Shown: positions 11,886 to 23,333 of the stretch, piece by piece | Numbering within the stretch: position 1 is the first letter of the stretch | How the letters are laid out: every line of letters starts with the position of its first letter | NCBI GenBank assembly: GCA_946800325.1 | Contig: OX326960.1 | Span: 11,630,893 to 11,694,892 of the forward strand | Origin: Luzula sylvatica | Lineage: Eukaryota > Streptophyta > Magnoliopsida > Poales > Juncaceae | Reading direction: 5' to 3' | Length of the DNA stretch: 64,000 nt | Translations under genes and position numbers: made by a program | Notes under the pieces: generated by a model | Database searches by the model: none | What the model saw: the letters and a program-made list of their open reading frames with translations, nothing else | Told to the model about the DNA's origin: nothing

Positions 11886-12267
11886 GTTAATCGATGATGT
11901 TTAAATGAATTAATTATATCATAATTTAATAATTCAATTGATTGATTCAATTAAGGATTGAATGATTCAATCAATGAATCTAATCAATTCATTTAAATAT
12001 TATCTATTGACTCATCAAAAATATTTAATTGAGTTTGGGAAACACTATATCAAACCCCAATGTAATTATACCTGACGATAATGTGACAACCATGCAATGT
12101 ATATCATAAAAAAAAAAAGTTAAAAATATTCAATGGTTCACATGAATTGCATCCAATGAAACAGAGTAGTGTGGCCAATGGACTAGTCAAAGAATGTTTG
12201 AAGCTTTAAAGGAAGTAACTACAAGAAATTTAATTAAATCAAAATTTCATTTTGTAATTTATTAATT
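11886..12267. repeat. BPM-3'-flank module, no gene
   Basis: Bases 12100-12267 match 2300-2440 and 6130-6230 ('gtggccaatggac', 'tttaaaggaagtaa'). Bases 11886-12060 are AT-rich with repeated 'tgattcaat' words. Nothing coding is seen. Confidence 0.45.
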
Positions 12268-12850
12268 TCATGACTGTGTTATTTTTTTCAATACAATGCT
12301 GCTTGTTTTTGGCTGCCATGTAAGAATATTTTCTGAATCTCCAGAGTTATTTCTTTTTGGTTGTATTGATTTAGAGATGTAAACCAGCGATTTCAGCATA
12401 ACAAAGTGACTACAATACCTAAAAATAGTCAAATTTATTAGATAGCAACAAATCACAGAATTAAAACAATAATATGAAGTTTTTAATCGATCTGAATTAT
12501 TTGCGAGCTCTTTAAGAATATAAGAACATCTTCGAGCTAAATGTTCAAATTCCTCGATTCTCATTACTGCTGCGAGAATCTTCACATCCATCTTTTGTGA
12601 TAACTTCATTTCTCAAATTAACTTCAATCGCGCTATTTCAGTTCGATCAGCAGTTACAAGTAAATGTTGGTAAATTATCTTTGTATCTTATAAGAATAGT
12701 TTCTTCCAACTTAGGTATTGTATCGGATTATACATGAAATCGAGTAAAAAACCTAAACACATCATCTTTAATATCTTCAAGTTTTATGTTTTCTATTGAT
12801 CTCTCCAAAAGCTGAGGTGTTTACAATCAATGTTGCAAATAGCATCCCAT
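12268..12850 (-). pseudogene. BPM BTB-linker/BACK remnant, unit U2
   Basis: Minus strand. The linker is at 12610-12850 (words matching the BTB end and 'ILIRYKDNLPTFTCNC'-type frameshifted translation). The BACK tail is at 12485-12610, reading ILAAVMRIEEFEHLARRC and YILKELANN. The LAEQHKCPQL-FKFVASSP stretch present in the copy at 2.7 kb is missing, and the U12 copy lacks the same stretch, so the two share a history. MATH is absent. Not functional. Confidence 0.75.
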
Positions 12851-13253
12851 TTTGGATTATTCAGTTTGAATCAATTTATTAACTTCAGATTATTGTTTCA
12901 ACTCTGTGTTTTTTGCATTTTGTTGCTACTTCTTCGCTGAAACTCTCTCTGTTTAAGAATTATGCAATATATTTTAACTTTTTTTAGGTATCAGTCTATC
13001 GATCTATTATGTTGAACTTGTTTAACCTCTCTAAATCAATAGAACAAAATGAGACCAGCCCTAGAGATTCAAACTCAAAGCAATATTCACGACATAAATT
13101 ATGAAATAAATCAATTACAGACGTAAATTTTGATTTAATTCAATTTCTTCTATCAAAACAGAAAAACATATGTACACATTTAAGTCATCCTGTAATTGAC
13201 AATCGAATAAAGAATTCCTAGACTAAATAATCCATTAGATTTAGAGCCACAGC
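12851..13253 (-). repeat. H4 3' flank of unit U2
   Basis: This segment of about 400 bp between the H4 stop and the BPM remnant recurs in U1, U5, U6, U7, U9, U10 and U12 ('ttcagattattgtttcaa', 'gcattttgttgctact', 'gttgaacttgtttaac'). Its first 100 bp on the minus strand would be the H4 3'UTR. I did not see an obvious histone-type 3' processing signal. Confidence 0.6.
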
Positions 13254-13872
13254 TCAACCACCAAATCAAGATGACGAGATTCCTCCTTGCCTTTTCAGAG
13301 CATAAACCACATTCCTAGACTAAATAATCACTGAGAGCATGCTCTGCGTACGTAACATCATTTCTAATCAGGTTCTCAAGAAATATCTGGAAGCATCTTC
13401 TTTGATCAGACTTTTCCCACGACCAGACATTGTTGAAGAAGAAATTGGTCTGTAATTGAAGAACAATAATCAAATTAAGCTGTTAGTATCAATATTTCAA
13501 AAGATTAGGAAACTTAATTCGAGTAGAGAAAAGAAGTATTACCTTGAAGCAACGACTTGTTTCTTCATAGATCAAACCGCTGATCCGCTCAACACCACCA
13601 AGTCATGACAATCGGCGAATTTGTGGATTGGTGAATCCATGGGCGTGATCTGGAAGCTCCTTCTTGTGCCTCCACTTTGATCCGACATTGATGAAGAATA
13701 ATTAGGCTGTAATTGAAGAACGATAATCAAATTAAGCTGTTAATCGTCGATATTTCAAAAGATAAAGAAGCTTGATTTGAGTAAAGGAAGGAAGCAATAC
13801 CTTGTGAGAAAGCAAGCCATGGAGAAGGAGAGAGTGAAATGAAAACCTGCAGTCCAAAGTGAGGAAGAAAGA
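13254..13872 (-). pseudogene. Histone H4 pseudogene, unit U2 (two exon copies)
   Basis: Same design as U1: 5'UTR exon (13801-13872), partial H4 exon (13543-13688) and a second H4 copy (13254-13430). The second copy has lost the middle of H4. The VLRDN-coding 'gatgcttc' runs straight into 'agatatttcttgag' (KIFLE), a join at the short repeat GCTTC-AGATA. Its C-terminal part is interrupted by a piece of 3'UTR-like sequence ('attatttagtctagg') before [10 protein letters not shown]. The partial exon starts ATGTCGGATCAAAG, having lost the GRGK codons by a join at GTCGG. No copy can encode H4. Confidence 0.85.
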
Positions 13873-13879
13873 GGTGGGT

Positions 13880-13995
13880 GGAGGTTATTTATGGAGGAGA
13901 TGGATTCGGTGGATCAATATGATGCGTTGGATTGCAAGTAATTAGACGGAAGAGATTGACAAGGAGAAGTTATGCGGATGGATGACTGTGCGAGA
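13880..13995 (-). promoter_or_regulatory. Histone-type promoter of U2
   Basis: Minus strand: TATA as ATAAATAA (13885-13892), nonamer-like AATCCAACG (13925-13933), and GTCATCCATCCGCATAAC at about 13971-13988, a weakened version of the plant histone type I element. It is nearly identical to the U9 promoter. Confidence 0.6.
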
Positions 13996-15662
13996 GGTGG
14001 GACTGGGATTGAGGGAAGTTATTATTAGTTTGTTGCCTAATTATGAACAAAAACGGATTATTGAGAATTATCAATTAACCGTTGTTTTCAGTGAGGTCCC
14101 TATTATAAACAAACAACAGGATTGGATCATATTGGCCTGAATTTGATAAAAAAAAAAAAAAAAATTATTGAAAGTTTGTTCACAATAATTCATTAATCGA
14201 GTACTAGATATGAACACAAGTAACCATACGACTTGTGTACTCGCTACATGCAATTAATGATTTAGTATTGATAAATTTATTTATTCATCCGAAATGCAAT
14301 GCAAATTAGATAGAAATAACAATTTTTAAAATTAAATATAATATCAAAATTTAATTAAACCAAAATATAATTAACAATTATTTAACTTCGTGTGGTATTT
14401 TTAAATTTACAATTTCAAAAATAATAATATTATTTTATATATGTTTATAAGTAAGAAGTTTTTTATATTCAATAGATAAACTATTTTTCTCGGTCTTGTT
14501 AAGTTTTGAAAAAATGAATATTAAAGTTGTTGTAAGCAAAAACATGAATATAACATACACGGTATTATATATGATTATAACTATTATAAATTAAAAAAAA
14601 TACATAATATATTCACAAATTCAAATTAAATAAAACGTATGTATGAACAATATTGATATGCATGTTAAAAGAAAAAGAAAAATCCAAGTCAGTATATATG
14701 ACGAGAGCTTCTAAAATTTAAGTTGTAAAAGTACAAATAACATAGCCTACGCCCAAAATTAATACAATGTCTTATATTAAAGTATATATATTGATTGAAT
14801 AGTTAATGTACAGAAAATTGATATGTGATAAATAATTAATACTAACAATTTTTTGTATTAAATAATCAAATATATACAACGTGTGTGTCAAAAGAAATTA
14901 ACAGAATTTTATATTTCTTGTCTTGTGGAGATTACATTTAGTATAAAATGTCTTGTTTTAATTGTACGATTTGGATTTTAAATATAAAATCTAAATATAA
15001 TATAAAACAGTTTGATGAGAAGACTTAAAAATTATTGGTAAACCATGACATGCAAATAATTACATAGAATAAGATTTTAAAAAATCTAACAAAAAATTAA
15101 CCAATGAGATCAAACAACATACCCGATCTAACGATTCAAATTAAGATATATTATAGACATGGTCAAAGAATCAATCATAAATTAAATTATATGATGAAAC
15201 CAAATTATAAAATTTAATAATCAATTATTGTGATGAGGTGACATCATCAGAAAGTTTAGAGACGGCGCGAATGTAAGTGAGATAAATTTCATAAATGGAG
15301 AAATGAAATACGGATAATTACTTCAATCATGAACTTAGAAACGAAATACGAATTATTTACAATATGTAACATGATTTTATGAAGAAAAAAATTAATAACA
15401 AAAATTATATCATTCAACCATGAGACTTTGGAGGACCAAGTATATTTTTAATATTTTATCATTTCGATTTCTAGAGATTCAAAGCAATATTCAAGACACA
15501 AATTATGAAATAAATCAATTACAAACTTAAATTTTGATTTAATTCAATTTCTTGTATTGTATTAAAACAAAAAAAAAACATATTTACACATTTAAGTCAT
15601 CTTATAATTGACAATTGAATAAAGAATCCCAAGACTAAATCATCCATTAAATCTAGAGCCAC
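13996..15662. repeat. Upstream module behind U2 and 3' flank of U3, no gene
   Basis: Bases 14050-15450 are collinear with 28080-29270, 55370-57000 and 33420-33955 plus 36625-36870. Hallmarks are 'gagtactagatatgaa', 'catacgacttgtgtactc' and 'acacggtattatata'. Bases 15470-15662 are the H4 3' flank of U3. No conserved coding is seen. Confidence 0.65.
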
Positions 15663-16215
15663 AGCTCCAAATCAAGACGAGCATGCTCTGTGTCACTGTG
15701 TGCCTAAATAATCAGGTTCTTCATTGATCAAATCGCAGATCCGCTCAACGCCACCATGTCATGCCAATCGGCGAATGCTAGATTGGTGAATCCACGGGGA
15801 TTATCTCGAAGCTCCTTCTTGTGCCTCCTCTTTGATCAGACTTTTTCCACGACCCGACATTGTTGAAGAAGAAATTGGCCTGTAATTGAAGAACAATAAT
15901 CAAATTAAGCTGTTAGTATCGATATTTCAAAAGATTAAGAAACTTAATTAGAGTTGAGAAAAGAAGTAATACCTTGAAGCCACGACATGTTTCTTCATAG
16001 ATCAAACCGCTGATCCGCTCAACGCCACCATGTGCGTTATCAGAAAGCACCTTCTTGTTCCTCCTCTTTGATCCGACATTGTTGAAGAAGAAATTAGCCT
16101 GTAATTGAAGAACGATAATCAAATTAAGATGTTAGTCTTCAATATTTCAAAATGATCAAGAAATTTAATTTCAGTAAAGAAAAGAAGAAATGCCTTGAGA
16201 GAAAAGCAAGCGACC
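15663..16215 (-). pseudogene. Histone H4 pseudogene, unit U3 (two exon copies)
   Basis: The partial exon (15974-16079) gives the clearest H4 reading of the window: KKVLSDNAHGG then VERISGLIYEET and RGFK, compared with RKVLRDN and VKRISGLIYEETRG in plant H4. It lacks the segment TKPAIRRLARR, apparently lost between two TGG words. The second copy (15663-15860) keeps ATG-TCG-GGT-CGT-GG but is frameshifted and has lost most of the C-terminus and the stop. The 5'UTR exon is cut to about 23 bp (16193-16215) by a deletion that also removed the TATA box. Confidence 0.87.
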
Positions 16216-16224
16216 CGTTGGATA

Positions 16225-16290
16225 TAACCCGTTGGATTGCAAGTAATTAGACGGATGAGATTGACAAGGAGAAGTTATGCGTGCGAGAGG
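16225..16290 (-). promoter_or_regulatory. Remnant histone promoter of U3
   Basis: Only the nonamer-like AATCCAACG (16230-16238) and flanking words shared with the other promoters remain. The TATA box and transcription start region are deleted, so this unit is probably silent. Confidence 0.45.
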
Positions 16291-16457
16291 TGGGAATCCC
16301 ACCGTGGGATTGAGGCAAGTTATTATTAGTTTGTTGCCTAATTATGAACACCAACGAATTATTGAATTTAAGGATGCCTTTAATGATGATAATGAACAAC
16401 AATAATAGTTGTGTTAATATAATATAATACCAAAATGAAAGTTTGATAAATATATTT
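16291..16457. repeat. Distal promoter region of U3
   Basis: Conserved distal-promoter words ('attagtttgttgcctaat', 'ggatgcctttaatgatg') shared with U9 and U12. No gene. Confidence 0.5.
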
Positions 16458-16899
16458 GAATGACGTTATTGCAGGAATTAACATTACTAAATTGAGAACG
16501 ATTATATTTTTTTTAATTAATTAATTATTATACATTTATTTATGGTCATTGATATTTATTATATTTATATATTATTATTTATATGTTTTATGAATCATGC
16601 AAAAAAAAATTCTAATATTATGAAAAATCAAATCAAATCAATATATATTAATTTTCATATGTATGACATGTGACAATTTAATTGTTTTTTCATTATGATA
16701 AAAAACAAATTAGAATAAAAATATTTTTTATATAAGAAATATTTTATTTACATAACTTATGGACTGTGAAAAACTAATAGATAAATATAAAAAATATTAA
16801 TCATCGATTCATCATTAATAGAATATAACGGTCATTTGATAAACCAAAAGTGAAATAACTCTAAATTAAATCATTTTATTTCTTACAATAACGTCATCT
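16458..16899. mobile_element. MITE, copy 2 (paralogue of 8169-8665)
   Basis: The ends are 'gaatgacgttattgc' and 'caataacgtcatc', decayed versions of the copy in U1. The flanks ATATATTT and 'tatattttt' are retained. Collinear with 60677-61116. Confidence 0.65.
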
Positions 16900-17240
16900 A
16901 TATATTTTTCGTTCTAATACAAATAATCCATTTCAATGATGTCACTAACAACATAATATAAAAATAAAATTAGTTTTCATTATATTAATCACATCTTATC
17001 ATTATAACTCGTACCCTCTTGCATATATTTCGGTAATTTTATGTTATGATAGAAAATAACTTGTTTTGTCAAATATTAATAGATTAATGCAACTAATGCA
17101 ATAAAATTGATGGACAATATATGATGAATACCATATTTTACGAAAAAAATGACCACACGACTCATTACGTGCAATTAATGATATAGTACTAATAAAAAAA
17201 ATATTCATCTGAAATGCAATGTAAATTAAACATAAATATC

Positions 17241-17666
17241 TAGGAATGTTCATTCGGTCGGTTCGGTTCAAACCGAACCGAATAAGACCAAGCTAATTTA
17301 AACTAAACCCAAACTAAAGTCAAACTGAATCGAGTAAACCGAACTATTATTCCATTGAACGAATAAAAAAACATTACAACTTTAAAATATAAATAAATTA
17401 AAGACAAAACCATAATTTAATAGTAAAAAATATAAAAATGTATTAGTTTATTAGTTTACAAGATTATTATATTTTTTTTCATATTTTTAACATTTATTTA
17501 TTAAAAAATATGAAAATGAGATGTTATTCGGTCGGTTCGGTTTAACCGGTTCAAAGCTCTAAAACCGAACCGATCCGAATAAACCGAAAAATACTATTTT
17601 TCAACCGAAGTCAAACAAAATAAATCGAAAAACTGAACCGATTAAATCGAACAATATCATATTTTT
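17241..17666. repeat. CCGAACC/GGTTCGG-rich element, copy 2
   Basis: Starts TAGGAATGTTC and is flanked by TAAATATC (17233-17240) and GAAATATC (17667-17674), a 7/8 target-like repeat. Paralogous sites in other units (around 14320 and 28360) lack it, so it is an insertion. Non-coding. Confidence 0.7.
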
Positions 17667-18340
17667 GAAATATCAAATTTTCAAATAATATCAAAATTTG
17701 ATTATTTAAAATTATATTTAATAATTATTTAACCTCGTGTGGCATTTTTGAATTTACAACTTCAAAAATAATAATATTATTGCATATATGTTTATAAAAA
17801 TAAAAATTTGTTTATATTTTAATAGATAAACTATTATTTTCATTTTTGTTAGGTTGGCAAAATTTTAACACTTAAAGTTTTTTTTAATAAAAAAGAGAAA
17901 TATAACCTGCACGGTATTATATATGGGTTTAAATTTCTTATATAATATGTTCACAAATTCAAATTAAAGAAGACGTGTGTACTAACTATAATGATAATCA
18001 ATATCAAAATTAATGATTTGTGAGTGATTTAAAATCACAATCGTAAAATTAAGTTTAAATATAATCATAATTATCGTTCATGTTATAAATTATATATATT
18101 TATAGCTAAAAAGTAAGTTAAGTTATGGTAATATAGTATTCGTTTTAATATCCGTAAAATAACCGTATCTGTATCCGTATACGATAATATCCGAACTGTA
18201 TCCTTATTTGTTTATCATCAGAACCGTATTCGGATCCGGGTAATTCCGTATCCGAATCGTATCCGAAAAAAAAATATGGGTATGAATCTGATATGACCAC
18301 TATCCGAATCATTTCCGAACCATTGACATCCCTATATTGA
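17667..18340. repeat. Segmental-repeat flank, no gene
   Basis: Collinear with 415-1090 and 61933-62350. Bases 18145-18323 are a 'tatccgaatcg'-rich patch ending CATCCCTA, like the end of a hAT-type element. Nothing coding. Confidence 0.55.
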
Positions 18341-18344
18341 AAAA

Positions 18345-18684
<340 letters not shown>

Positions 18685-18776
<92 letters not shown>

Positions 18777-18790
18777 TGTGTGTGTGTGGG
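18685..18790. repeat. (TA)n followed by (TG)n microsatellite
   Basis: About 59 bp of TA and then about 46 bp of TG, on the right side of the fold-back MITE. Confidence 0.95.
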
Positions 18791-19961
18791 TCCGCCAATT
18801 ATGACGATTTTTTATACTTGGATGCGTACTATTTTTGTAAGTTTAAGTTTTAGTTTGTTACTTCTGATACTAAATTATTCGTAAGTTTCAATAGACGGAG
18901 GACAAACGAATTTTTCCTATTTATTCGTTCTTTTTTGTTTTGCTTCAAAAATAAATTGGATTATGTATCGAACTATTTCTAGATTTTGATCAGTATACTA
19001 GTTCGGCTTAGGCCTTCATATATTGATGTTATGGCCCATGGATGGACATACTTTTATATGTAGATTAGCAAGTTTATATTTGTTTTTCCTAATATTGTTT
19101 TGTAATTTACATTATTATACATAGAAAAAGTATATGATAATATTATCCCTGCACAATATTGCATCAATTTGCACCGTAAAAACGTTGCATCACGGATTTT
19201 CATAATTATCTTTCGCTACACACAATCGTTAACACAGAAATCCAAAATACTTAAAACTATTTTTTTTTCTTAAATTCAATTATCTAGCTATATATGTCAT
19301 TTTTTTTTATTTCGATTTCAAATTAAAAACTTAATTTTTCAAGTGTTTATATTTGTACATCAAAAGAAATTGATAAACATAAAAATAAAATATTTGTAAT
19401 TATTTCAAAATAAAATATTCGTAATTATATCGAAATAAAATATCGAGATCTTAATTGAATTCTTTTTTAAAAAACTCTTCCAACTACGACATTTCTCAAT
19501 TTAATCATATTATAAAATTTTATTTTATTCGTTAAACAAGTTATATTTTTTAATTCAATAATATCTCCATAATCCTATCAAATATATTAGATGCATTGAC
19601 ATTTCCGGTAAACTTTAGTGAACACTTTCATATGGATGTGTATTCTCATAAAAACTATGATCCGGGCCATATCTCATCGGGAGCCAGATAAATTGTCCGA
19701 GTCTTTTTCAAAGTCTCATACGAGTAATTTTCAACACGAGATCGGCAAGTGCAAGCATGTATGCAAACAAATAGTATTTGATTTTCTTTGATTTCTCGTT
19801 TCTAAAAGATGATAAAATAAATTGAATATAATGCATCTAAAATTTATCAAATTGTATTGAATACATCTTAAATAGGCTATCATTCTCTTCGAACATAATT
19901 TTATTGTGGAAAATATTTATGATCAGGTGATTTTGATGAGCTCCCATTTTGAATGAATGCT

Positions 19962-19992
<31 letters not shown>

Positions 19993-20700
19993 CGGAGTGT
20001 ATGGCTCTGAAAGCATGATTGGCACAGGACATTTCGTAATATTATTGTTAAATCATAAATAAAGTTTTGTATTCCTATTAATTATGAACTTAATCTAGAG
20101 ATTAACTCAAATTTTATTTTATTTTCAGTTTTGTACAATTTCTTAGTTTTCTTAGTGTCACGTTATTACAATTATTTCATTCATTAGATTATGATATGTG
20201 ATAAATCTGAAACCCTCCAATAAAAAAATTTATATGGACAACCATACAAAAAACATGATAGAAAATAAAGGTTCAAAATATCCAATGATTCAGATGAAAT
20301 TACATCAAACGGATTGAAACAGAGCAGCATGGTCAATGGATGAGATAAAAATTGTTTGAAACTTTAGAGAGTAATTACAAAGAAATTTAAATGAATCAAA
20401 ATTGCATTTTGTAAGATGACGTGACATTCTGAAATTATTCAAAACTGAGTATAAAATAATAAACTCATAATTATTTCTACTAATAGCAATGCATGTGAAT
20501 TGTTAGTTGTGAGAAAAAATAGAGAAGGCTCCATAAGTTATTTAGTCTACCTGTTAATGAATGAATGAATATATATTATTGACTTGTTTAATATCATCGT
20601 TATTGTTGTGATCTGATCTTCCTTGTGTTATTTACAATTCAAGTTTTTTTTTTTAAATCTAAATTTTGAGTAATGAAAACTAGAATAAGATTGATTATAA
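18791..20700. repeat. Segmental repeats with BPM-3'-flank module, no gene
   Basis: Bases 19040-19460 match 1230-1640. Bases 19800-20210 are another copy of the module at 5540-6000, containing a poly-T run near 19968-19991. Bases 20230-20410 match the BPM 3' flank. No protein homology was recognised. Confidence 0.55.
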
Positions 20701-20850
20701 TTGAACAACTTATTAAACTTCTATTGGAAGCACCAAAATCCATATTACACAGCTTTAATGATGATGTACCAAAATTTACTTTTACTTGTAGCTGCTGATC
20801 GATTTGAAAAGATAGATTTGAAGAACAAAATGAGAGAATATCTAGAGATT
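20701..20850 (+). pseudogene. BPM BTB-to-BACK linker fragment, plus strand
   Basis: Reads MMYQNLLLLVAADRFEKIDL, matching the MYQHLLVAAD and RLKLICE region of the 3-kb BPM copy. It is on the opposite strand from every other BPM fragment, so it sits at an inversion junction. The Arg codon after AAD is intact (CGA), whereas the 3-kb and U12 copies have TGA there. It then runs into H4-flank sequence ('gagattcaaagcaattt'). Confidence 0.7.
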
Positions 20851-21002
20851 CAAAGCAATTTCCAAGACATTAATCATGAAATTAATAAATTACAAATTCA
20901 ATTTCTTGTATTGCATCAAAAGAGAATATTATTTACACATATTGGTTGACTGAATATTATTTACATAGTTTTCCTAATCACATGCGATGTATACGTCACA
21001 GC
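20851..21002 (-). repeat. H4 3' flank of unit U4
   Basis: Shortened copy of the common flank ('catgaaattaataaattaca', 'tttacacatattgg'). Confidence 0.5.
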
Positions 21003-21505
21003 ATCTCTAATCACATTCTAGAGAAATATCTGGAGAAGAAACCGCTGATCGGTTCAACCCCACCACATCTTGCCAATCGTCGAATTGCTGGATTGGTGAA
21101 TCCATGGCCATCTTCATCCGCTTAACATTAGAGCATCTTTATCACCTTCTCAACAAATATCTTGAAGCCACCATAGCGGCATAGCGTACGTATCTTCGCA
21201 TATCAAACCGCTGGTCCGTCCTTGCCTTTTGCCAATCGGCGAATTGCTGGATTGGTGAATCCATGGGCGTTATCTCAAAGCATCTTCTTGTGCCACCTCT
21301 TTGATCCGACTATTCCCACGACCCAACATTGTTGAAGAAGAAATTAGGCTGTAATTCAAGTACCATAATCAAATTGAACTTTTTTTTGTCGATATTTCAA
21401 AAGATCAAAAACTTAATTTGAGTAAAGAAAGGAAGTAATACCTTGTGAGAAAAGAAAAGCAAGCGAGGAAGAAAGAGAGAATGAAAACCTGCAGCCCAAA
21501 GTGGC
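21003..21505 (-). pseudogene. Histone H4 pseudogene, unit U4 (two exon copies)
   Basis: 5'UTR exon at about 21442-21505, H4 copy B at 21140-21329, H4 copy A at about 21003-21110. Copy B holds the ATG, the core words for the SPIQQFADW-type shifted frame and a fragment of FKIFVE. Copy A holds part of the core fused to IFLE and onward. In copy A the ETRG-coding stretch is deleted. No intron separates A and B; they are joined by about 30 bp of foreign-looking sequence. Not functional. Confidence 0.75.
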
Positions 21506-21524
21506 GAAGAAAGTGCTGGGAAGG

Positions 21525-21650
21525 GGTTATTTATGGGGGAAGATGGATGGGATTGATGAATATCAGCCGTTGGATTGCAAGAAATTGGACGGACGCGATT
21601 AAAAAGAAAGGGGTGGGGGAAAAGTTGTGAGTATCGATTACGTGGGTGAG
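21525..21650 (-). promoter_or_regulatory. Histone-type promoter of U4
   Basis: TATA as ATAAATAA (21527-21534), nonamer-like AATCCAACG (21568-21576) and CCACGTAATCGATACTC (21629-21645), which fits the type I pattern CCACGTCANCGATCCGCG with few changes. Order and spacing match the other units. Confidence 0.68.
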
Positions 21651-21931
21651 GCTGAGGTGGGATTGAGGGAAGTTTTCAATTTGGTGCCTAACAACGGTAT
21701 TATTATTATTATGGAATTTAATGATGCGTTGATGATGGTTATGGGTTCGGTGCATATTATTTTGTTGGATCATATTGGCATGAATGGGACATTGTCACAT
21801 TAACTATTCCTTTGGTAAATAAATGAAACTTTCATCAATATTAAGATTAAGATAATAGATAATAGTTGTGCTAATAAAAATTACTCATATAAATGATGAT
21901 CAGTATATTTTACAATTCATCTAAGTATAAT

Positions 21932-22185
21932 CAGGCCTGATCCTGTTATTTTGGAGGCCTATGACGAACAACATCACATGATCTCGAAAAAAATATATAA
22001 AAAAAAATTGTGAACATGAAAATTCTAAAATAATAACAAAATTCAACTTGATTCTTACAAATATGACACATTCACAACAAACGAATGCAGTTCATTGCAC
22101 TAAATCTTAGATATTTCATTTTAGACATTTCAAACACCTTTAAATTTTATGTTGGACATTTCATCTAACACCTTGGATAGTGCTC
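21932..22185. mobile_element. Duplicated left end of the hAT element
   Basis: CAGGCCTGATCCTG and the following 250 bp repeat the left end at 22330. It breaks off at 'cttgga', where Helitron-like sequence ('tagtgctcgcgctac') begins. The two left ends are 398 bp apart, so the arrangement is a tandem duplication spanning flank and element end. Confidence 0.75.
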
Positions 22186-22329
22186 GCGCTACGGGTGAGA
22201 ATACTAATTATATTTTTATTTTAATATGACTCTATCATTTACGATGTGATAAAGACAATGTCATTTCATAATAAAATTATATCACACTATATTCAGATCA
22301 TTATATTTTACAATTCATCTAAGTATGAT

Positions 22330-23325
22330 CAGGCCCGATCCTGTTATTTTGGAGGCCTATGACGAACAACATCACATGATCTCGAAAAAAATATATAAAA
22401 AACAATCGTGAAGATGAAAATTCTAAAATAATAACAAAAGTCAACTTGATTCTTACAATATGACAACGAATGCAAAACATTGCACTAAATCTTAGACATT
22501 TCATCTTAGACATTTCAAACACCTTTAAATTTTATGTTGGACATTTCATTTAACACCTTGGACAAAATTCCGAGAAAATATTTTTCTTACACATAAACCT
22601 CTCATAAAAATGGAGGTCTTGCATTGCACTACATTATTGATATATAAGCATAAAAACCAATTACTCAAAACAAAAATCTCCCATAATCATTTTTACGTTA
22701 TATCTTATACATTTCATCGAACACCTTGACTACGACATGTAAAGATATAGTTTTCTATAAATAAATTTCTCATAAAAATTGTTGCCTTGTACTATATCAT
22801 TGTAATAACGTATTAAAATCATTTTTGGAAATATAAATTCATCGTAATTATGTTTATATTTTATGTTAGACATTTCATCGTACACCTTGAGAACGACTCG
22901 TTATTTTTTCTCAACAAATAAACATTCCAAAAAATGGAGGCCTCGCATTGCACTACATCACTGATATAATCATAAAAATCAATTGCTCAAAACAAAAATC
23001 TCCCATAATCATGTTTACGTTCTATCTCAAACATTTCAACGAATACATTGACTACGACATGTAAAAACATATTTTTCTATAAATAAATTTCTCATAAAAA
23101 TGGTCTCTTGCAATATATCAATGTAATAGCGTAGTAAACTCATTTTTGAAAATATAAATTCATCGTAATTATTTTTGTATTTTATGTTAGACATTTCATC
23201 GAACATCTTGAGCACGACCCGTTATTTTGTTACTTAACACATAAACATTCCAAAAAACTGGAGGCCTCGCATTTTTTGAGGACAGTGACGCCCGCCAAAC
23301 CAGTCAATGGCCAGGGCCGGCCCTG
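22330..23325. mobile_element. hAT-type non-autonomous element, 996 bp
   Basis: An 8-bp target duplication, AGTATGAT, flanks it (22322-22329 and 23326-23333). The ends CAGGCCCGATCCTG and CAGGGCCGGCCCTG are imperfect inverted repeats of the hAT type. The paralogous site at 4592-4612 ('aagtatgatcatatataag') shows the empty state with one target copy. The interior carries a tandem repeat of about 324 bp (positions near 22613, 22937 and 23261). No transposase. Short open frames are repeat-derived. Confidence 0.9.
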
Positions 23326-23333
23326 AGTATGAT

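Noticed and set aside
15913..16122. Possible functional short H4-like protein
   Set aside because: The H4 reading begins out of frame with the ATG, a block of the histone fold is deleted, and the exon runs into an intron, so no H4 can be made.
22613..23280. CRISPR-like spaced repeats
   Set aside because: Eukaryotic context and a 324-bp tandem repeat period; it is the interior of a hAT element.
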